Below, piece after piece: positions 51,172 through 60,505 of a DNA stretch of 64,000 nt; within the stretch, counting starts at the first letter, position 1, and every line of letters begins with the position of its first letter. Source of the stretch: Alistipes sp. (GTDB lineage Bacteria > Bacteroidota > Bacteroidia > Bacteroidales > Rikenellaceae); NCBI GenBank assembly GCA_017936685.1, contig JAGBFA010000010.1:246268-310267 (forward strand). Direction: 5' to 3'. The position numbers and the translations under genes were made by a program. The notes beneath the pieces are model-generated. The model saw only the letters and a program-made list of their open reading frames with translations. It did not search any database and was not told the origin of the DNA.

Positions 51172-51276
51172 CGGTAGAAACTGTTACGGTGCGAAATTAC
51201 ACAATTTACGGCGAACGGCAAACTCCGGCCTGCGATATTTATCACCGTTTATCGACAACGGAGTGTTGAAAACTCC

Positions 51277-52002
51277 CTAATCGCGCAGTCCCAGACCGCG
51301 GCGCGACACGGCCAGTGCGGCCACCGATATGCGGCACTCGGGCATGGCGCGGTGCAACGCCTCGATGCACGCGACCACGGTGGCACCCGTGGTGAAGACA
51401 TCGTCGACCAGAAGTATGTGCCGTCCGCGCAGCCGTTCGGCCGAACGGCGCACGGCAAAGAGATCCTCGACATTGTCCCACCTCTCGGCGTGCATCTTGC
51501 GCGCCTGCGAGGGGTTGTTGCGCTTGCGCCGCAGCAGGCCAGTATCGGCCTTTACGCCCAATTCGCGGGCAATGCCGCGAGCGATGTATGTCGATTGGTT
51601 GTAGCCGCGATGCAGCAGCTTGCGATAGTGCAGCGGCACGGGCACAACCGCATCGACATCGTCGTACAGCCCGTCCGCTTTAAGCTCCGCGCCGTATTGC
51701 CGCCCCAAAAGATAGGCCGTGCGCCACCGGCCGCCGTACTTGAAGCCGTGTATGGCCTCGCGCCAGCCGCTGCCGCCCGAGAAGAATAAGAGTGCCGAGG
51801 CGTGCTCGATGCGCACCAGTCCGGCCAGTCGCTCGGTCATGGGATTCTCCCTCTCGCGCCAATAACCTGTAAGAGGAGCCTTGTAGCGGCACATGGTGCA
51901 GATGAAATCGACACCGCGCGGCAACTCGCCGCCGCACACGGCGCAGCGTCGCGGGGCGATAAGCGAGAGCATGCTGCGCACTATGTCACTGAGCGTCGAC
52001 AT
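51277..52002 (-). CDS. ComF family phosphoribosyltransferase-like protein
   Basis: 241 aa. N-terminal four-Cys zinc ribbon (RRCAVCGGELPRGVDFICTMC), then the PRTase domain with VDAVVPVPLHYRKLLHRGYNQS and the PRPP loop ILLVDDVFTTGATV (about residues 195-208). ComF proteins take part in DNA uptake or in processing incoming ssDNA with PriA. It overlaps priA by 17 bp, matching that link. Confidence 0.92.
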   Translation of the reverse strand: MSTLSDIVRSMLSLIAPRRCAVCGGELPRGVDFICTMCRYKAPLTGYWRERENPMTERLAGLVRIEHASALLFFSGGSGWREAIHGFKYGGRWRTAYLLGRQYGAELKADGLYDDVDAVVPVPLHYRKLLHRGYNQSTYIARGIARELGVKADTGLLRRKRNNPSQARKMHAERWDNVEDLFAVRRSAERLRGRHILLVDDVFTTGATVVACIEALHRAMPECRISVAALAVSRRGLGLRD

Positions 52003-54247
52003 CTACCGAAATGACTACCGACTTATATTCCGGAGCGGAGTGCATCGACTCTATCACCTCGCGCATCATCTCGCGCGCCCTGCCGAACGAGGCTCCGCTC
52101 TCGATCTTGACCACGATCTCGGCGCGGTGCTCGCCGCGAACGGTCTCGACGGTCGACGAGACGGGTCCCATGACTCTCGCCCCGAACTTGCGGCGCAGCA
52201 TGTCGGCCATGGCATTGGCCGCCTCGCGCAGATGCTCGTACTCCTTGCAGCGCAGTGCGAAGCGCGTCAGCCGCGAGTAGGGAGGGTATTTGAACGTGCG
52301 CCGCTCGTCGAGCTGCTGCCGCGCCATGGCCTCGTAGTCGCCTGCGGCCACCTGCCGCACCACGGGGTGCTGCGGCTGCGAGGTCTGTATCACTACGCAC
52401 GAACCGCCCCTTCGGCGGCCGGCGCGGCCTGCCACCTGCATCATCAGCTGAAAGGCGCGCTCCGCAGAGCGGAAGTCGGGCGCGTTGAGCAGGTTGTCGG
52501 CGTTGAGTATGCCCACCAACGACACGCGGTCGAAGTCGAATCCTTTGGTTATGATCTGCGTGCCGACCATGATGTCGGTCTCCCCGTTCTCGAAGGCGGT
52601 CACAATCGAGCGGAAGGCACGCTCCGAGGTCGAGGTGTCGCGGTCGAGACGTGCCACGCGCGCCTCGGGGAAGAGCCGCGCGATCTCCTGCTCGACCTTT
52701 TCGGTGCCGAAGCCCATAAGGCTTACGTCCTGGGTCTTGCAGTTGGGACATGCGGCGGGCGGGGTCATCGTATAACCGCAGTAGTGGCATTCCAACCGCT
52801 CGGGCTGGCGGTGCAGCGTGAGTGTGACGTTGCAGTGGGGGCAGCGTGCCGTCCAACCGCATTCGCGGCACTCGACGTATGGCGCGTAGCCGCGCCGGTT
52901 CTGGAACAGCATCGTCTGCCCGCCGTCGGCCAGCGTTCGGGCGATGCCATCGAGCAGCACCTTGTTGAAGTGCACCTTGCGCTCGCCGCGCTTGACGGCG
53001 CGCATCGTATCGGAGACGATCACCTCGGGCAGCTCGCCCTCGCCGTAACGCTCCGTAAGATCGACCCGGCGATACTTGCCGCCGAGCGAGTTGACATAGC
53101 TTTCGAGCGACGGCGTGGCACTGCCCAACACCACTCCGGCACCGGACAGCCGTCCCATCACCACGGCGCAGTCGCGGGCGTTGTAACGCGGCTGCGTATC
53201 GGTCTGCTTGTAGCTCGGGTCGTGCTCCTCGTCGACCACGATCAACCCCAGATGGGTCAAGGGTAAGAAGAGTGCCGAGCGCGCACCCACCACAAGCTCG
53301 CCACCCGATGAGGAGGCCAACCGCAGATAGATCTCCGTGCGGCGGCGCGGCGTGAGCTTGGAGTGATATGCCGTCACGTGCGACGAGAATACGCGCTCCA
53401 TGCGCTCGACTAACTGCGAGGTGATGACGATCTCGGGCACGAGCATCAGCACGTCGCCTCCGCGCGCGAGCGTCTCGGCTATCAGGTGCATGTATATCTC
53501 GGTCTTGCCCGAGCCTGTCACGCCGTAGAGCAGTGCCGGCCGGTGCTCTGCGACAGAGCCGCGTATCTCGTCGCAGGCGCGCTGCTGCGCGGGCGAGAGC
53601 TGCGGCAGCAGGAAGTCGGAAGCCGATTCGGCCTCGGCACCGCGCTCGCGCATCTGCGTGCGTATCAGATCGCGGCTGCGCATGGCGGCCAGCAGCGCAG
53701 CGTCGGCATCGATGAGCCGTCGGCGGACAAAGCCGTCGGCGGCACCCTTCTCGGCCGCCAGGGCGGCTATGCGGGTCATTATCTCGGCGCGGCGCGGCGC
53801 GCGGCGGCACAGCTCGGCTATGCGCCGTTGCAGCTGCCCGCCGTCGAGTCCAGACAGCTCCTGCGGCAGAGCCACATAGCTCTCCGTCGGCATCTTGAAT
53901 ATCTCTTTGGAAAACTCCTCGGCCGAATCGGCCGAAGGCTTGGCCAACGACGGCAATGCCATGCGCATCACCTCGCCTATGGTGCAGATGTAGTAGTCAG
54001 CGACCCACTCCCACATGCGCCGCTGCCACGGACTGAGGAGCGGCGTGGAGTACAGGCGGCGCGAGATGCTCTTTATGCGCCCTAAACGCGGAGGCTCGTC
54101 GCTTACCTCCCACACTATGCCAGTATAGTAGCGTCGCACGCCGAACTGCACGATCACGGCATCGCCCTCACCTATGCCCGTCGACTCCTCGAAAGCATAG
54201 GTATAGGCCGGCTGTGCCAGCGGCAATACTACCCGTGCATACAACAT
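51986..54247 (-). CDS. priA: Primosomal protein N' (PriA helicase)
   Basis: 753 aa. N-terminal 3'-BD domain (MLYARVVLPLAQPAYTYAF), winged helix, helicase core with Walker A GVTGSGKTEIY (about residue 248), VDEEHDPSYK, and eight zinc-binding Cys (CRECGWTARCPHC, CHYCG, CPNC), then KGFDFDRVSLVGILNAD and the C-terminal domain. It reloads DnaB at stalled forks. Operon priA-comF. Confidence 0.96.
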   Translation of the reverse strand: MLYARVVLPLAQPAYTYAFEESTGIGEGDAVIVQFGVRRYYTGIVWEVSDEPPRLGRIKSISRRLYSTPLLSPWQRRMWEWVADYYICTIGEVMRMALPSLAKPSADSAEEFSKEIFKMPTESYVALPQELSGLDGGQLQRRIAELCRRAPRRAEIMTRIAALAAEKGAADGFVRRRLIDADAALLAAMRSRDLIRTQMRERGAEAESASDFLLPQLSPAQQRACDEIRGSVAEHRPALLYGVTGSGKTEIYMHLIAETLARGGDVLMLVPEIVITSQLVERMERVFSSHVTAYHSKLTPRRRTEIYLRLASSSGGELVVGARSALFLPLTHLGLIVVDEEHDPSYKQTDTQPRYNARDCAVVMGRLSGAGVVLGSATPSLESYVNSLGGKYRRVDLTERYGEGELPEVIVSDTMRAVKRGERKVHFNKVLLDGIARTLADGGQTMLFQNRRGYAPYVECRECGWTARCPHCNVTLTLHRQPERLECHYCGYTMTPPAACPNCKTQDVSLMGFGTEKVEQEIARLFPEARVARLDRDTSTSERAFRSIVTAFENGETDIMVGTQIITKGFDFDRVSLVGILNADNLLNAPDFRSAERAFQLMMQVAGRAGRRRGGSCVVIQTSQPQHPVVRQVAAGDYEAMARQQLDERRTFKYPPYSRLTRFALRCKEYEHLREAANAMADMLRRKFGARVMGPVSSTVETVRGEHRAEIVVKIESGASFGRAREMMREVIESMHSAPEYKSVVISVDVDAQ

Positions 54248-54327
54248 ACTGCGATTTTAAACTATGGAGTGCGCGGCGCATCGGCCGCATCTTCTCTTCG
54301 GCAGCCGCGCCGCTGTCGGTCGGGGCA

Positions 54328-55242
54328 TCACACCTTGTTCAGAGCGTCGAAGCCCTTGCCGTAGACACCCATCACCGAGCCTACGGTGATGAAGGCCTGC
54401 GGATCGACCTCCTTGGCCATCTTCAACAGCTGCGAGGCATCGCGCTTGCGGCATACGACCATCACGATCTTGGTATCGGCCTGCGAATACCACCCCTTGG
54501 CATCGATCACCGTCACACCGCGGTGTGCTCGGTTGACTATCATATCGGCCATGGCGCGATAGTCCTTGCATACGATGAAGACCTGACTCGACTGCTGGTT
54601 GCCGGCCATGATCAGATCGACCGTATATCCGACCACCGTCACCATGATGTAACCGTAGATCACCATGGCCATACCCGACGCGAAGTCGGTCGCGAAGAAG
54701 AGCGACGAGCCGATGATGAACAGATCGCTCGTGATCAGGATCCGGCCGTAACTTACGCGGTGGTACTTGTTTATGATCATCGCAACGATATCGGTTCCGC
54801 CCGTCGAGCCGCCTTGCAGGAAGCTCAGGGCGATACCGCCGCCGCACAATATCGCACCCAACAGCACCAACAGCAGATCCTGACTGTCGATCGAACTGGT
54901 CAGTTCGAGCATCATGTCCGCAGGGATCATGTTCTCCACCACGTCCATGGCAAACGACAGCATGAAGATGCAGTATATGGTCTTTATGCCGAAGTTCCAC
55001 CCAACGATAAAGCCTCCGAATATGAGCAGTATACCGTTGATGATGAAGACGATCTCGCCGATCGACAGAAACGGTATGACATGGCTGAGCAGCATAGCCA
55101 GACCGGCCGCACCGCCACCCATACCGCCGGCGGGCATCACGCACCCGATCCAGCCGAAGGCATACATAAACATACCGAGTGCCATGAGCGTGTACTCCTT
55201 GACACCCGACAATACGGACATCGTTGTAAGTTTGACTGTCAT
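54328..55242 (-). CDS. YitT family membrane protein (DUF2179)
   Basis: 304 aa. Five to six predicted helices in the first 210 residues (MALGMFMYAFGWIGCVMPAGG, IGEIVFIINGILLIFGGF, LLLVLLGAILCGGGIALSF, GMAMVIYGYIMVTVVGYTVD) and a C-terminal soluble DUF2179 domain (VFIVCKDYRAMADMIVNRAHRGVTVI, DPQAFITVGSVMGVYGKGF). Function of the family is unsettled. Promoter box TATTTTTG at 55268-55261. Confidence 0.9.
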   Translation of the reverse strand: MTVKLTTMSVLSGVKEYTLMALGMFMYAFGWIGCVMPAGGMGGGAAGLAMLLSHVIPFLSIGEIVFIINGILLIFGGFIVGWNFGIKTIYCIFMLSFAMDVVENMIPADMMLELTSSIDSQDLLLVLLGAILCGGGIALSFLQGGSTGGTDIVAMIINKYHRVSYGRILITSDLFIIGSSLFFATDFASGMAMVIYGYIMVTVVGYTVDLIMAGNQQSSQVFIVCKDYRAMADMIVNRAHRGVTVIDAKGWYSQADTKIVMVVCRKRDASQLLKMAKEVDPQAFITVGSVMGVYGKGFDALNKV

Positions 55243-55260
55243 AAAGAATCAAATTTTGCC

Positions 55261-55268
55261 CAAAAATA
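55261..55268 (-). promoter_or_regulatory. YitT gene promoter -7 box (TATTTTTG)
   Basis: TAnnTTTG on the minus strand 18 bp upstream of the ATG. Confidence 0.45.
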
Positions 55269-55411
55269 CAAAAATCCCGTCAATTATCGTGGAAAAAGGA
55301 TAGTTTTCGCCGAAAAGTTTTTCGGCCGCACCCGCTTCGCCTATCCTATGCCCTCCGCCCGCACTCTCGGCACAGGCCGAAAAGCCGGCAACGCGCAGGC
55401 TCCGCACCTCG

Positions 55412-55762
55412 CTACTCCCTGACGTAGTGCGGCATCTGGGCGGGGATCTCCAACGAGAACTCCACAAGGCCGCAGATCTCGCCCTGCCGCCGCCACGGGG
55501 TCTGGAAGATCAGCTTGCGTATGCCGCGCTTCTCGATGGTGTAGGCGTTGTCGCACCCCTGCTGCATAAGACGTGCGATGATCTGCCGCGAGCGTTCGCT
55601 GTGGCAGGGTATGATCGAGCGGCCGCGCACGTCGCCGTTGACCTGCTGCGACCGCGCATTCTGATAGAGCACGATGCCCTCTCTGTCGCATACGGTGATG
55701 GCACAGGTGTGCAGTTCGTCGCCCCACGGGCATTGACCGATTATCTCTTCAAGGTGTTGCAT
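55412..55762 (-). CDS. Small PAS-fold protein
   Basis: 116 aa with no signal or membrane segment. ELHTCAITVCDREGIVLYQNARSQQ and GRSIIPCHSERSRQIIARLM follow the PAS pattern of strands and helix, ending GEICGLVEFSLEIPAQMP. Single-domain PAS proteins of this type occur in Bacteroidales without a kinase and may bind a small ligand; the ligand is unknown. 9 bp after the FAH-like gene. Confidence 0.7.
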   Translation of the reverse strand: MQHLEEIIGQCPWGDELHTCAITVCDREGIVLYQNARSQQVNGDVRGRSIIPCHSERSRQIIARLMQQGCDNAYTIEKRGIRKLIFQTPWRRQGEICGLVEFSLEIPAQMPHYVRE

Positions 55763-55771
55763 GGCTGTTAT

Positions 55772-56347
55772 CTATTTGATATCGAAATCGAGCAGTGTCC
55801 CTCCGCCCATCGACAGGCGGTAGTTGGCACCGACGGCCGCGTCGAAGCGCGCGGGCGCGCCGAGCAGAATAAGATCGCCTATGCGAAGGGTCATGGCGTG
55901 CGACAATCGGCTGATGATATGATCGATAGAGAAGCGCATCTGCCCCGGGTCGAGCCGGAGCTGTTCGGTTCCGTCGACAAAGAAGCGTGCGCCGCCGGCA
56001 AGGCAGTCGATGCCGACCGTGTCGTTGGAGATAGCTGTCGAGTGGTCGAAGCCCACGGCGGCCTCCCACGGCAGCCCCTCGGCGCGAAGAGAGTCGAGCA
56101 TGTCTTCGGCCGTGAAGTTGACGGCCACATGTGCCGCGTCGCAGCAGCGCGAGGCGAACCGCTCATCGATGCACTTGGCAAGGCGCGATATGCGCACGAC
56201 GATCTGCGGCTCGGCTACGATGCGTCCCATGTTACCGGGCAGATAGAATGCGTCGTTGTTGCGCAGCAGCGTCGTGTCGGCCTTGATATACCATCGGGGT
56301 TCGCTGCCCGACGACGAGAAGTTGTTGATGACGGATATGATCTTCAT
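55772..56347 (-). CDS. Fumarylacetoacetate hydrolase-like protein (short)
   Basis: 191 aa from ATG 56347; a frame extending to 57250 is the antisense-phase shadow of lpxB and is rejected. FAH-family traits: RWYIKADTTLLRNNDAFYLP, IVAEPQIVVRISRLAKCI (metal-binding Glu region), AVGFDHSTAISNDTVG, and C-terminal GDLILLGAPARF. Shorter than the usual 210-280 aa. Probably a C-C bond hydrolase or decarboxylase of an unknown keto acid. Starts 2 bp after the lpxB stop. Confidence 0.78.
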   Translation of the reverse strand: MKIISVINNFSSSGSEPRWYIKADTTLLRNNDAFYLPGNMGRIVAEPQIVVRISRLAKCIDERFASRCCDAAHVAVNFTAEDMLDSLRAEGLPWEAAVGFDHSTAISNDTVGIDCLAGGARFFVDGTEQLRLDPGQMRFSIDHIISRLSHAMTLRIGDLILLGAPARFDAAVGANYRLSMGGGTLLDFDIK

Positions 56348-56349
56348 CT

Positions 56350-57480
56350 CTATCGGTTTTTCAGATATTCGACCATGCGGCGTGCGAACCGCCCGCTCGC
56401 CCCCTCGTCGCCCATTCTGACGCGCAGTTCGGAGTAGTCCTCCAACATGCGGCGACGTTCGCCGCCTCCGCAGAGAATGGCCGCAAGCTCCTCGCGCGCC
56501 TCGGCTATGTCGAAATGCGAGCATACCATCTCGCGCACCGACTCGCGTTCGAGGTTGAGGTTGACCAGCGATACGAAGGGCACTTTGAGGAATATGGGGC
56601 GCAGCTTCTCGTAGATCCACATGATGTGGAACAGCACGATCTGCGGCGTGCCGATGAGTGCCGTTTCGAGCGTGGCCGTACCCGAGGTCACTAATGCCGC
56701 TTCGGCCACGGCCAGCGTCTGATAGGTCTGGTCGAAGACGATGCGCACGTCGCTGCCCGAGAGGTAACGCTCGTAGAGGCTGCGCTCGATCCAGTCGACA
56801 CCCGCCACTACGAACTGATAGGCCGGAAACTCGCGCGAGAGTGCCACCATGTCGGGCAGGTTGTCGCGTATCTCGCTGCGCCGCGAGCCGGCCAGCAGAG
56901 CCACTATCGGGCGGTCGTCCAGTCCGTTGCGCCGTGCGAACTCCTCGCGCGGGAGCCACTCGCCGCGGCGGCTCTCGATGGCGTCGACCAGAGGGTTGCC
57001 CTCGAAGACGGCTTCGATGCCCTTGCCGCGGAAATACTCCCTCTCGAAGGGGAATATGATATAGAGCCGGTCGACATAGCGTTTGATGGCCTCGACGCGC
57101 CGCTCCTTCCACGCCCACACCTTGGGCGATATGTAGTAGAGCACCTTGTACCCCTTTTGGTGGGCGAAGCGTGCGATACGCATGTTGAAGCCCGGATAGT
57201 CTATGAGTATCACCGCATCGGGCGCAAATGCCTCGATGTCGCGCTTGCACTCCCCGATCTGGCGCAGGACGGTGGGCAGATGCCGCACTACCTGTATGAA
57301 ACCGAAAAACGAGGTCTCGCGGTAGTGTTTCACCAGATTGCCGCGACCTCCCGCTTCGGCCATCTTGTCGCCGCCCCAGAAGCGCAGACGGGCATCGGGG
57401 TCGGCCGCCAGCAGGCCGCGTATGAGGTTGGAGCCGTGAAGGTCGCCGCTCGGCTCGCCGGCTATGATATAGTATTTCAT
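56350..57480 (-). CDS. lpxB: Lipid-A-disaccharide synthase
   Basis: 376 aa GT-B glycosyltransferase. N-terminal MKYYIIAGEPSGDLHGSNLI signature, VILIDYPGFNMRIARFAHQKG near residue 90, YYISPKVWAWKERRVEAIK, GNPLVDAI, LLAGSRRSEI, and SGTATLETALIGTPQIV. It condenses UDP-2,3-diacylglucosamine with lipid X to make the lipid A disaccharide at the inner membrane. Head of lpxB-FAH-PAS. Confidence 0.96.
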   Translation of the reverse strand: MKYYIIAGEPSGDLHGSNLIRGLLAADPDARLRFWGGDKMAEAGGRGNLVKHYRETSFFGFIQVVRHLPTVLRQIGECKRDIEAFAPDAVILIDYPGFNMRIARFAHQKGYKVLYYISPKVWAWKERRVEAIKRYVDRLYIIFPFEREYFRGKGIEAVFEGNPLVDAIESRRGEWLPREEFARRNGLDDRPIVALLAGSRRSEIRDNLPDMVALSREFPAYQFVVAGVDWIERSLYERYLSGSDVRIVFDQTYQTLAVAEAALVTSGTATLETALIGTPQIVLFHIMWIYEKLRPIFLKVPFVSLVNLNLERESVREMVCSHFDIAEAREELAAILCGGGERRRMLEDYSELRVRMGDEGASGRFARRMVEYLKNR

Positions 57481-57522
57481 AATCTGTTTCGTGTCAATAG
57501 TGTAAGGTGCAGCTGAGCGTTA

Positions 57523-58200
57523 TCACCGTTCGAGCAGATCGGGGCGCAGACAGCGCGTGCGCTCCATCGACTGCTCCTCCTGCCAGCGTTCTATCTCGGC
57601 GAAGTTGCCCGAGGTGAGTACGTCGGGCACGCGCCAGCCGTTGAACTCCGCAGGGCGGGTGTAGACGGGCGGTGCCAGCAGGTTGTCCTGGAAGCAGTCG
57701 GTCAGCGCCGACTCCTCGTCGCCGATGGCTCCGGGTATGATGCGCACGATCGAATCGGCTATGACGCATGCGGCCAGCTCGCCGCCCGTAAGCACATAGT
57801 CGCCGATGGATATCTCGCGCGTTATGAGGTGCTCGCGTATGCGGTGGTCGATGCCCTTGTAGTGGCCGCAGAGGATCATCACGTTCTGCATCAGCGACAG
57901 GCGGTTGGCCTCGTGCTGGTCGTAACGCACGCCGTCGGGCGAGACGTAGATGATCTCGTCGTAGTCGCGCTGCGATTTCAGCAGCGATATGCACCGCCAC
58001 ACCGGCTCGATCTTCATCACCATGCCCGCTTCGCCGCCGAAGGGGTAGTCGTCGACCGTGCGCCGGCGGTCGTCGGTATAGTCGCGCAGGTTGTGCACGT
58101 GTATCTCGGCGTGTCCGGCCTGCTGGGCGCGCCGCAGGATCGATTCGTTGAGCGGCGAAGTGAGCAGCTCGGGCACTACGGTCAATATGTCTATGCGCAT
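57523..58200 (-). CDS. trmD: tRNA (guanine37-N1)-methyltransferase TrmD
   Basis: 225 aa SPOUT enzyme. [30 protein letters not shown] (residues about 51-67), [13 protein letters not shown], and [17 protein letters not shown] (SAM-binding trefoil knot). It methylates G37 of tRNAs with G36 to prevent frameshifting. 6 bp after the MBL gene. Confidence 0.97.
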   Translation of the reverse strand: MRIDILTVVPELLTSPLNESILRRAQQAGHAEIHVHNLRDYTDDRRRTVDDYPFGGEAGMVMKIEPVWRCISLLKSQRDYDEIIYVSPDGVRYDQHEANRLSLMQNVMILCGHYKGIDHRIREHLITREISIGDYVLTGGELAACVIADSIVRIIPGAIGDEESALTDCFQDNLLAPPVYTRPAEFNGWRVPDVLTSGNFAEIERWQEEQSMERTRCLRPDLLER

Positions 58201-58206
58201 CGCGGT

Positions 58207-58875
58207 TTAGTTTTTATAGTTGATTTCGTTGTTCAAAACCTCCGTGACGAAGGGATTGTAGAGCGATTCGTGGCCGATGTCGCTCTCCTCGCCGTGGCCG
58301 GGGTAGATCTTCACCTCGTCGCCCAAGGGCAGCAGCCGGTCGATTATCGAGCGCATGATCCACGAGTAGTCGCCGCCCGGCAGATCGGTGCGGCCTATGC
58401 TCTCGCGAAAGAGCGTATCGCCCGTCAGCACTATCTTCGACTGCGGCTCGTAGAGCGAGACGTGGCCGGGCGTGTGTCCGGGTGTGGGGATTATGCGAAG
58501 CGAGGTCTCTCCGAAGCGCAACTCTTCCAGCGTGTCGATGTCCGTGTCGGGCAGGGGTATGGCACCGGTCTTGACACCGAATATGCCGGCACTGGTCGCG
58601 GCGTTCTCGATGAGAAAGTTATCCTTGGCCGAGCATACGAACTCCACGCCGTAACGCTCCTTGACGAAGCCCACGCCCATCGTATGGTCGAAGTGTCCGT
58701 GGGTGGCCACCACCTTTACCGGGCGCAGCGAGTGTCGGGCGATGAACTCCTCCAACAGGGTGTTCTCGCGCTCGGAGAATGCGCCGGCATCGACGATGAT
58801 GCACTCCGCCGTCGCGTCCCACAATATATATGTATTCTCCATCAGAGGGTTGAATACCAATCGAGCTATGTTCAT
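58207..58875 (-). CDS. MBL-fold metallohydrolase (glyoxalase II-like)
   Basis: 222 aa. Zinc motif THGHFDHTMG (His59, His61, Asp63, His64), PTPGHTPGHVSLYE with the third His, GDTLFRESIGRTDLPGGD with the bridging Asp, and YPGHGEES near residue 195. Typical of GloB/YcbL-like thioester hydrolases; the substrate is not determined by sequence. Promoter box TATTTTTG 16 bp upstream. Probably co-transcribed with trmD. Confidence 0.9.
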   Translation of the reverse strand: MNIARLVFNPLMENTYILWDATAECIIVDAGAFSERENTLLEEFIARHSLRPVKVVATHGHFDHTMGVGFVKERYGVEFVCSAKDNFLIENAATSAGIFGVKTGAIPLPDTDIDTLEELRFGETSLRIIPTPGHTPGHVSLYEPQSKIVLTGDTLFRESIGRTDLPGGDYSWIMRSIIDRLLPLGDEVKIYPGHGEESDIGHESLYNPFVTEVLNNEINYKN

Positions 58876-58890
58876 GATCGTAAATTTTTA

Positions 58891-58898
58891 CAAAAATA
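58891..58898 (-). promoter_or_regulatory. MBL-trmD promoter -7 box (TATTTTTG)
   Basis: TAnnTTTG on the minus strand, 15 bp before the ATG. Confidence 0.45.
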
Positions 58899-58965
58899 AC
58901 GATATTTTTCCGATAATGCGTCTTACCGCACCGATTATTGACTGCCGCCACCGGCCGATATGCAC

Positions 58966-59004
58966 AAAAAAGCGGAGACACTATCGCAAGGTCGTGTCTT
59001 CCGC
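58966..59004 (-). terminator. Rho-independent terminator of rlmD
   Basis: Minus strand GCGGAAGACAC (59004-58994) / GTGTCTCCGC (58981-58972) followed by T6 (58971-58966), 50 bp beyond the rlmD stop. Confidence 0.85.
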
Positions 59005-59054
59005 ATAAGTTCTGCCGCGGCTGTCAGATGCCCTGCCGCAGGCCTCTTCGGCCG

Positions 59055-60470
59055 CTACGCCTGCCGCCGAACCAATTTTACGACATTCTCCACATGGTGG
59101 GTGTGGGGGAACATGTCGACGGGCTGCACCGTCTCCACGCGATACATGTCGTCCAGCAGCGCAAGGTCGCGCGCCTGCGTGGCAGGGTTGCAGCTCACGT
59201 AGACTATCCTGCGCGGTGCGGCGCGCTTGATCACCTCGATGACCGGCTCGTCGACGCCTGCACGCGGCGGGTCGAGGATCACAACGTCGGGGCGGCCGTT
59301 GCGCTCGACGAACTCGTCCGACAGCACATCTTTCATGTCGCCGGCATAGAAGGTGGTGTTGTCGATGCCGTTGAGAGCAGAGTTGACGCGTGCGTCCTCA
59401 ATGGCCTCGGCCACATACTCTATGCCCACCACCTTGCGCGCTCTGCGGGCGCAGAAGTTGGCGATGGTGCCCGTGCCGGTGTAGAGGTCGTAGAGTATCT
59501 CGTCACCACTCAGATCGGCCGCCTCGCGCGCCACCTTGTAGAGCTCGTAGGCCTGTGCCGAGTTGGTCTGGTAGAACGACTTGGGACCCACCTTGAACTG
59601 CAAGCCCTCCATGCGTTCGATGATATGATCCTTGCCGCGGAAGCATATCGGCTCGCGGTCGCCCAACGAGTCGTTCCACTTGTCGTTTATCATGTAGATG
59701 AGCGAGGTGATCTCGGGGAACGCGTCGCCCAGATGGTTCATCAGAGCCTCGATCTTCGCCCGGTCATTCTCGTTGAACACCACGATCACCATCACCTCGC
59801 CCGTCGAGGCCGTGCGTATGATGATTGTGCGCATCAGTCCCTCGTGGGCGCGGGCATTGTGGAATGTATAGCCGTTGTCGATGCAGAAACGCTTGGTTTC
59901 CAGTCGTATGCGGTTCGATATGTCGGCCTGCAACCAGCACTTGTCTATGTCGAGAACCTTGTCGAAGCAGCCCGGTATGTGGAATCCCAGAGCCGGAGCC
60001 GACTCTATGTCGCCGCCCGCGGCTATCTCCTCGTAGGTCAGCCAGCGGCGGTCAGCGAATGTAAATTCGAGCTTATTGCGATAGAACTGCGTCTGTGCCG
60101 ACCCCAGACACGGCCTGACCTCGGGCAGCTCTATGCGGCCTATGCGCGTGAGCTGGTCGCGCACCTGCGCGGTCTTCTGCCGCAGCTGCTCCTCGTAGGG
60201 CAGGTTCTGCCACTTGCAGCCGCCGCATACGCCGAAGTGTGCACAGAACGGCTCGGTGCGCAGCGGTGATTTCTCGACGAACCTCACCACGCGGCCCTCC
60301 ATGTAGCGTCGGTGTTTCTTGCATATCTGCACGTCCACCACATCTCCCGGCACGGTCATCGGCACGAACACCACCATCTCCTCGGCTCGCCCCATAGCTT
60401 TGCCCTCTGCTGCGAGCGTCGTTATTTTCAGCCCCTCTATCAAGGGGTAATCTCGTCTTTTACGCGACAT
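59055..60470 (-). CDS. rlmD: 23S rRNA (uracil1939-C5)-methyltransferase RlmD
   Basis: 471 aa from ATG 60470 (MSRKRRDYPL); a longer frame from 60635 reads across the promoter and E palindrome. N-terminal TRAM domain, iron-sulfur-type Cys cluster CAHFGVCGGCKWQ, SAM motif LYDLYTGTGTIANFCAR, and catalytic Cys in YVSCNPATQARDL. RumA/TrmA family. Promoter TATCTTTG at 60500-60493, directly beside the E palindrome. Confidence 0.94.
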   Translation of the reverse strand: MSRKRRDYPLIEGLKITTLAAEGKAMGRAEEMVVFVPMTVPGDVVDVQICKKHRRYMEGRVVRFVEKSPLRTEPFCAHFGVCGGCKWQNLPYEEQLRQKTAQVRDQLTRIGRIELPEVRPCLGSAQTQFYRNKLEFTFADRRWLTYEEIAAGGDIESAPALGFHIPGCFDKVLDIDKCWLQADISNRIRLETKRFCIDNGYTFHNARAHEGLMRTIIIRTASTGEVMVIVVFNENDRAKIEALMNHLGDAFPEITSLIYMINDKWNDSLGDREPICFRGKDHIIERMEGLQFKVGPKSFYQTNSAQAYELYKVAREAADLSGDEILYDLYTGTGTIANFCARRARKVVGIEYVAEAIEDARVNSALNGIDNTTFYAGDMKDVLSDEFVERNGRPDVVILDPPRAGVDEPVIEVIKRAAPRRIVYVSCNPATQARDLALLDDMYRVETVQPVDMFPHTHHVENVVKLVRRQA

Positions 60471-60492
60471 AATCCATTCGGTTTGTTTGCCG

Positions 60493-60500
60493 CAAAGATA
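60493..60500 (-). promoter_or_regulatory. rlmD promoter -7 box (TATCTTTG) next to E palindrome
   Basis: Exact TAnnTTTG, 22 bp upstream of the rlmD ATG; the minus-strand context CACGAAAAATAATGTATCTTTG mirrors CACGAAAAAGTTGTATCTTTA at the esterase gene. Confidence 0.7.
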
Positions 60501-60505
60501 CATTA

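Noticed and set aside
56348-57250. Long 5' extension of the FAH-like frame
   Set aside because: Same-strand shadow of lpxB; a good ATG is at 56347, 2 bp after the lpxB stop.
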